DNA from: AG-12 sp027339635
GTDB taxonomy: Bacteria; Chloroflexota; Dormibacteria; Aeolococcales; Bog-877
Direction of reading: 5' to 3'
Length of the DNA stretch: 8,743 nucleotides
Assembly: GCA_027339635.1 (NCBI GenBank)
Contig: DAHWNZ010000079.1
Location: 1-8,743 of the forward strand
The position numbers and the translations under genes are program-made. The notes under the pieces are model-generated. The model worked only from the letters and a program-made list of their open reading frames with translations, was not told the origin of the DNA and did no database searches. This document shows positions 6,079 to 8,743 of this stretch, piece by piece (the first letter of the stretch is position 1; every line of letters begins with the position of its first letter).

Positions 6079-6881
6079 GCGAACCTCGGGTGAGGCTGGT
6101 GCTGGCCGATGTGGACGGGACCCTGGTGACCCCGGAGAAGGCCCTCACCAGCAGAGCCATCTCCGCCGTCCTGGCCCTCCACGAGGCGGGAGTGATGTTC
6201 GCCGTCACCAGCGGGAGGCCACCGAGGGGCATGTCGATGCTGATCGAGCCGCTCCACCTGAAGACCCCCTTGGCCGCGTTCAACGGCGGCCTCATCGTGG
6301 ACTCCAAGCTTGCGGTGCTGGAGCAGCGGGTGATACCGGAGCAGGTCGTGGCTGACCTGGTCAAACTGCTCCAAAAGAGGCTCGGGGAGGTCTGGCTCTA
6401 TCGGGGAGCCGACTGGTACGTCCAGGACCCACGCGGCCCGCACGTGGCCCGGGAGACCAAAACCGTTGAATTCCAGCCCCAGGTCGTGCGGGACTACCAG
6501 GGCATGGTCGAGGAGATAGCCAAGATGGTCGGGGTCAGCGACGACGAGGATGCGATCGGGGCCGCGGCCAAGGTGGTGGAGGAGAGGTTCGCCGCCCATG
6601 TCTCCTCGGCGCTCTCCCAGCCCTACTACCTGGACATCACCCATCCCAGGGCCAACAAGGGGGAGGTGGTGCGCTACCTGGCAGATGCCTATCACATACG
6701 GACGGACCAGATAGCGACCATAGGTGACATGCCCAATGACGTCATGATGTTCGCCGACTCCGGGCTCAGCATCGCCATGGGGCAGGCGGACCGCGAGGTG
6801 AAGGAGGCGGCGGACCAGGTTACCGCGAGCAACTCCGACGAGGGCTTCGCCCAGGCCATGGAGCAATTCATCCTCGCCTGA
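6075..6881 (+). CDS. Cof-type HAD-IIB family phosphatase
   Basis: Cytoplasmic haloacid-dehalogenase-superfamily phosphatase of 268 residues, close to the usual 260-290 for the Cof/YidA group. Motif I is DVDGT with nucleophile Asp12 and acid/base Asp14; motif II is TSGRP (45-49); motif III is Lys195 in RANKGEVVRYL; motif IV is GDMPND (217-222), which binds Mg2+. The C2B cap lies between about residues 85 and 190, the expected position for subclass IIB. Members hydrolyse sugar phosphates, flavin or pyridoxal phosphates and related small molecules; the substrate cannot be predicted here. The GTG start has AGGGGA 7 bases upstream and overlaps the stop of a 42-codon ORF. The gene converges on the S10 peptidase with 7 bases between stops, and a small GGGC-TCA-GCCC hairpin (6885-6895) spans that junction. 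No functional link to the neighbours is visible. Confidence 0.93.
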   Translation: MSEPRVRLVLADVDGTLVTPEKALTSRAISAVLALHEAGVMFAVTSGRPPRGMSMLIEPLHLKTPLAAFNGGLIVDSKLAVLEQRVIPEQVVADLVKLLQKRLGEVWLYRGADWYVQDPRGPHVARETKTVEFQPQVVRDYQGMVEEIAKMVGVSDDEDAIGAAAKVVEERFAAHVSSALSQPYYLDITHPRANKGEVVRYLADAYHIRTDQIATIGDMPNDVMMFADSGLSIAMGQADREVKEAADQVTASNSDEGFAQAMEQFILA

Positions 6882-6888
6882 ACCGGGC

Positions 6889-8376
6889 TCAGCCCCCTTG
6901 CTCCGCCCCCGACACGAATTGCCCGAGGGCCTGCGCCTGGCGAAGGCGGCTCGGCTCGTGCACATACATCATGTGGCCCGCCTCGTAGCTGTGGGTCTCG
7001 ATGCGGGAGAGCAGGGAGCGCGGGACCTCCAGATGGGAGAAGGCGTACTCCGCCGCGAAGTAGGGAGTCGCCCCGTCGTAGTAGCCGCGGGCCAGGTAGA
7101 CGCGCAAATGAGGGTTGTGACGCATCGCCTCGCTGAGCCACGAGGCCACGGAGACGTGCCGCCCCTCGAATTGGGAATAGCTCCAGGGTTGGACCCTGTC
7201 GGTGAGGACCTCGTAGGGGAGGTCCGAGTGGTAGTTCAGGTCGCGGTGCATGTAGTCGTTGAGGGCTGCGGTATAGGGCCCCATGATGGCGACGTGGCTC
7301 GGGTCGTGGGTCGGCCGCTCGCCGCCGGAGTCGGCCTCGAAGCCCAGGAAGCGGCCGTCCAGGCGGCCCACGACCTGGCCCCTGCCGCGCAGGAGCTCGC
7401 GGAAGAACCGCTGATGCTCGATACGCAGGTTGACCTGGTCGATGTACTCCCGGGACAAGCCGGACAGCTGGGCCAGGCGGCCCACCAGCGCCTCGCGTTC
7501 GGCGTCTGGTAGCCGCGAGCCCTGGGCCAGGGCGTAGGGGTACTCCCGGGAGGCCAGCGCCTCCGCTTCCCGCAGGACCTCCTGGAGAGGACGCTTACCG
7601 TGCAGGCCGTGGTAGTTGGCGATCGCCGCGTAGGTGGGCAAGAAGAGAGCGGGGGGCAGGTCGTTGCCCTCGGTGAAGCGGATGGTCGCCATGTCTATGA
7701 CCGAAGAGATCAGCATGATGCCGTTGAGGTAGAGGCCATGGCGTTGCTGCAGGTGATTGGCGAGGGCGCTGGCGCGCAGGGTGCCGTAGGACTCGCCGGC
7801 CAGAAACTTCGGCGAGAGCCAGCGCTGATTCCGGCTGGTCCACAGGCGTATCAGCTCCCCGACCGACTCCAGGTCACGCTGGAATCCGTGGTACTCGCCG
7901 GACTGCCCGCCCTTCACGACCCGCGAGTACCCGGTTGAGATGGGGTCGATGAAGACCAGGTCCGAGTGCTCCAGGAGCGTCTCCTCGTTCTGGCCGAGGC
8001 GGTAGGGGGGTGGCAGCAGCGCCCCGGCGTCTCCCATCAGCACCCGGCGCGGCCCGAGGAGCCCCAGGTGGAGCCAGACGCTGGACGAGCCCGGGCCGCC
8101 GTTGAAGGCGAATGTGACAGGACGCGAACCTGGGTCGGCGCCGTCCTTGGTATAGGCGCAGATGAACATCTCGGCCTTGGGCTCAAGGCCCCGGAAGCGC
8201 CTTCCCTTGGACACCTCCTCCCGCAGCACCACGCGCCCGGCGACCGCGGTGTAGCTGAGCTCACGCCCCCGCAACGTCATCGAGTGGTGGGTCTCCACCA
8301 GGTCGTCGAGGGGGGCTTTTGAACCCGACCCAGCCTGCACACTATCCCCGGCGGTCGGGTGTTGCTCTTCGCTCAA
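6889..8376 (-). CDS. Serine carboxypeptidase, peptidase family S10
   Basis: Alpha/beta-hydrolase exopeptidase expected to remove C-terminal residues from peptides. From TTG at 8376 it is 495 residues. Ser196 lies in GESYG, Asp434 in GYYDGATPYFA and His468 in EAGHMMY; the oxyanion-hole motif NGGPGSSS starts at residue 92. Only one Cys is present and no signal peptide, whereas the eukaryotic secreted/vacuolar enzymes have both a signal and several disulfides, so this looks like a cytosolic bacterial form. I chose TTG 8376 because GGGAGAAG lies just upstream and homologues start shortly before a block like DDLVETHHSMTLRGRELSY. The frame is open to ATG 8574, but that extension overlaps the TnpB tail in another frame and has unrelated composition. 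It is convergent with the HAD gene. It could finish degradation of peptides made by the YkfC-like enzyme, though it is not in that cluster. Confidence 0.92.
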   Translation of the reverse strand: MSEEQHPTAGDSVQAGSGSKAPLDDLVETHHSMTLRGRELSYTAVAGRVVLREEVSKGRRFRGLEPKAEMFICAYTKDGADPGSRPVTFAFNGGPGSSSVWLHLGLLGPRRVLMGDAGALLPPPYRLGQNEETLLEHSDLVFIDPISTGYSRVVKGGQSGEYHGFQRDLESVGELIRLWTSRNQRWLSPKFLAGESYGTLRASALANHLQQRHGLYLNGIMLISSVIDMATIRFTEGNDLPPALFLPTYAAIANYHGLHGKRPLQEVLREAEALASREYPYALAQGSRLPDAEREALVGRLAQLSGLSREYIDQVNLRIEHQRFFRELLRGRGQVVGRLDGRFLGFEADSGGERPTHDPSHVAIMGPYTAALNDYMHRDLNYHSDLPYEVLTDRVQPWSYSQFEGRHVSVASWLSEAMRHNPHLRVYLARGYYDGATPYFAAEYAFSHLEVPRSLLSRIETHSYEAGHMMYVHEPSRLRQAQALGQFVSGAEQGG

Positions 8377-8390
8377 GGCACTTCTCCCAA
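8377..8390 (-). promoter_or_regulatory. Ribosome site that fixes the S10 start
   Basis: On the minus strand GGGAGAAG occupies 8388-8381, with TGCC between it and the TTG at 8376; the GGAG core is 7 bases from the start codon. No comparable site precedes the ATG at 8574 and there is no other ATG or GTG before the conserved S10 sequence begins, so this favours the shorter reading. Confidence 0.6.
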
Positions 8391-8428
8391 GGCGGCGCCG
8401 ACTCTTGACCAAGGGGGCGGCACCGCAG

Positions 8429-8743
8429 TCAGGCCACGGTGGCGTCCTTCGCCCAACGATAACGAGCCGTTGCCACTGAGTGAACTCTAGTAGTAAGCCC
8501 ACTGCCGGTGGCACCCCGTCTCGGGGTTCCTCTCCCGTTGCCGGGTTCGGTTCTGGCCTCACCGCGGAACGCACACCGCCGAGGCAGTGGTCTTACATCC
8601 GCTCTCCAGGTGCCGAGGGCATCTGAACCGCCGTCTGTACCGTCAAAGGACGGCCCGGGAACGAACGGGGCCGTGGCTCCAACTGAGCCACAACTGGCAC
8701 GATCCGGCCAGTCGCGGAGGTTTAGTGCCGCGTTGACATCCCG
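8429..8743 (-). CDS. tnpB: TnpB RNA-guided nuclease (IS200/IS605 or IS607 type), C-terminal part
   Basis: Incomplete: the gene enters from the right edge and ends at TGA 8431-8429, leaving 104 residues. The visible protein begins RDVNAALNLRDW, the third RuvC motif of TnpB/Fanzor/Cas12-like nucleases (usual form DRDxNAAxN), whose Asp is catalytic. Then comes a basic, Gly/Pro/Arg-rich tail with GSVGATAPFVPGPS (20-33), DGTDGGSDALGTW (34-46) and RGTPRRGAT (71-79), like the C-terminal tails of actinobacterial TnpB proteins. TnpB is guided by an omega RNA from the element's 3' end to cut DNA beside a short target motif, helping the transposon persist. About 300-350 upstream residues, including the other RuvC motifs and the zinc finger, are outside the window, so intactness cannot be judged. 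The last 25 residues after RRGAT may be read-through past the element end. It lies 52 bases upstream of, and in line with, the S10 gene. Confidence 0.8.
   Translation of the reverse strand, partial: RDVNAALNLRDWPDRASCGSVGATAPFVPGPSFDGTDGGSDALGTWRADVRPLPRRCAFRGEARTEPGNGRGTPRRGATGSGLTTRVHSVATARYRWAKDATVA
8499..8743 (-). ncRNA. Putative omega RNA overlapping the tnpB 3' end
   Basis: TnpB guides are made from RNA overlapping the end of tnpB and the right end of the element. This stretch carries closely set inverted repeats: GTGGCTC/GAGCCAC with a 5-base loop (8673-8691), CCGTC/GACGG with loop AAAG (8640-8653), GGCCC/GGGCC (8652-8672, competing with the last), ACCCCG/CGGGGT with a 3-base loop (8513-8527) and CCAC/GTGG (8499-8511). 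Their density inside coding sequence fits an RNA scaffold. The boundaries, the element's right end and the guide start are not determinable from one copy. Confidence 0.45.

Noticed and set aside
8377..8574. N-terminal extension of the S10 gene to ATG 8574
   Set aside because: The extension lies over the TnpB C-terminal frame, is unlike S10 sequence, and a good ribosome site precedes TTG 8376.
1..8743. CRISPR array, defence operon, rRNA or riboswitch
   Set aside because: No regularly spaced repeats, Cas-like or other defence proteins, rRNA segments or recognisable riboswitch aptamers were found on reading both strands.

Overview
The window is very GC-rich, with strong C/G preference at third codon positions, frequent GTG/TTG starts and long spurious antisense frames. 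The protein families (a large family 5 solute-binding lipoprotein, a DIP1984-type protein, a cytosolic-type S10 carboxypeptidase) suggest an actinobacterium or a related high-GC, possibly uncultivated, lineage. This is inferred from composition and remembered family distribution; there is no rRNA or marker gene here.

Layout, left to right. Positions 1-743 hold no gene I can defend. At 744-2696 (+) is a lipoprotein that is the substrate-binding component of a peptide/oligopeptide ABC importer. After a short gap with two back-to-back hairpins comes 2754-3608 (+), a serine hydrolase with the class A beta-lactamase fold but no signal peptide. Converging on it at 3791-4708 (-) is an NlpC/P60 cysteine peptidase of the YkfC type (SH3b-like region plus papain-like domain, Cys/His/His triad), also without a signal peptide. 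Positions 4709-5188 hold no recognisable gene. At 5189-5698 (-) is a DIP1984-family protein. The divergent region 5699-6074 holds two candidate tiny ORFs, one overlapping the next gene's start as GTGA. At 6075-6881 (+) is a Cof-type HAD phosphatase, convergent after 7 bp with 6889-8376 (-), a serine carboxypeptidase (peptidase S10). At the right edge, 8429-8743 (-) is the C-terminal end of a TnpB nuclease running out of the window, with hairpins that fit an overlapping omega RNA.

How the genes may work together: peptide-binding lipoprotein, serine hydrolase and YkfC-like endopeptidase resemble the dpp/ykf arrangement of Bacillus, where oligopeptides, including cell-wall peptides, are imported and trimmed inside the cell. 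The S10 carboxypeptidase could extend the same peptide-degrading theme but is about 2 kb away. The importer permeases and ATPases are not in the window. The most unusual item is the TnpB tail just upstream of, and co-oriented with, the S10 gene: any guide carried by its omega RNA would come from sequence beside the S10 start.
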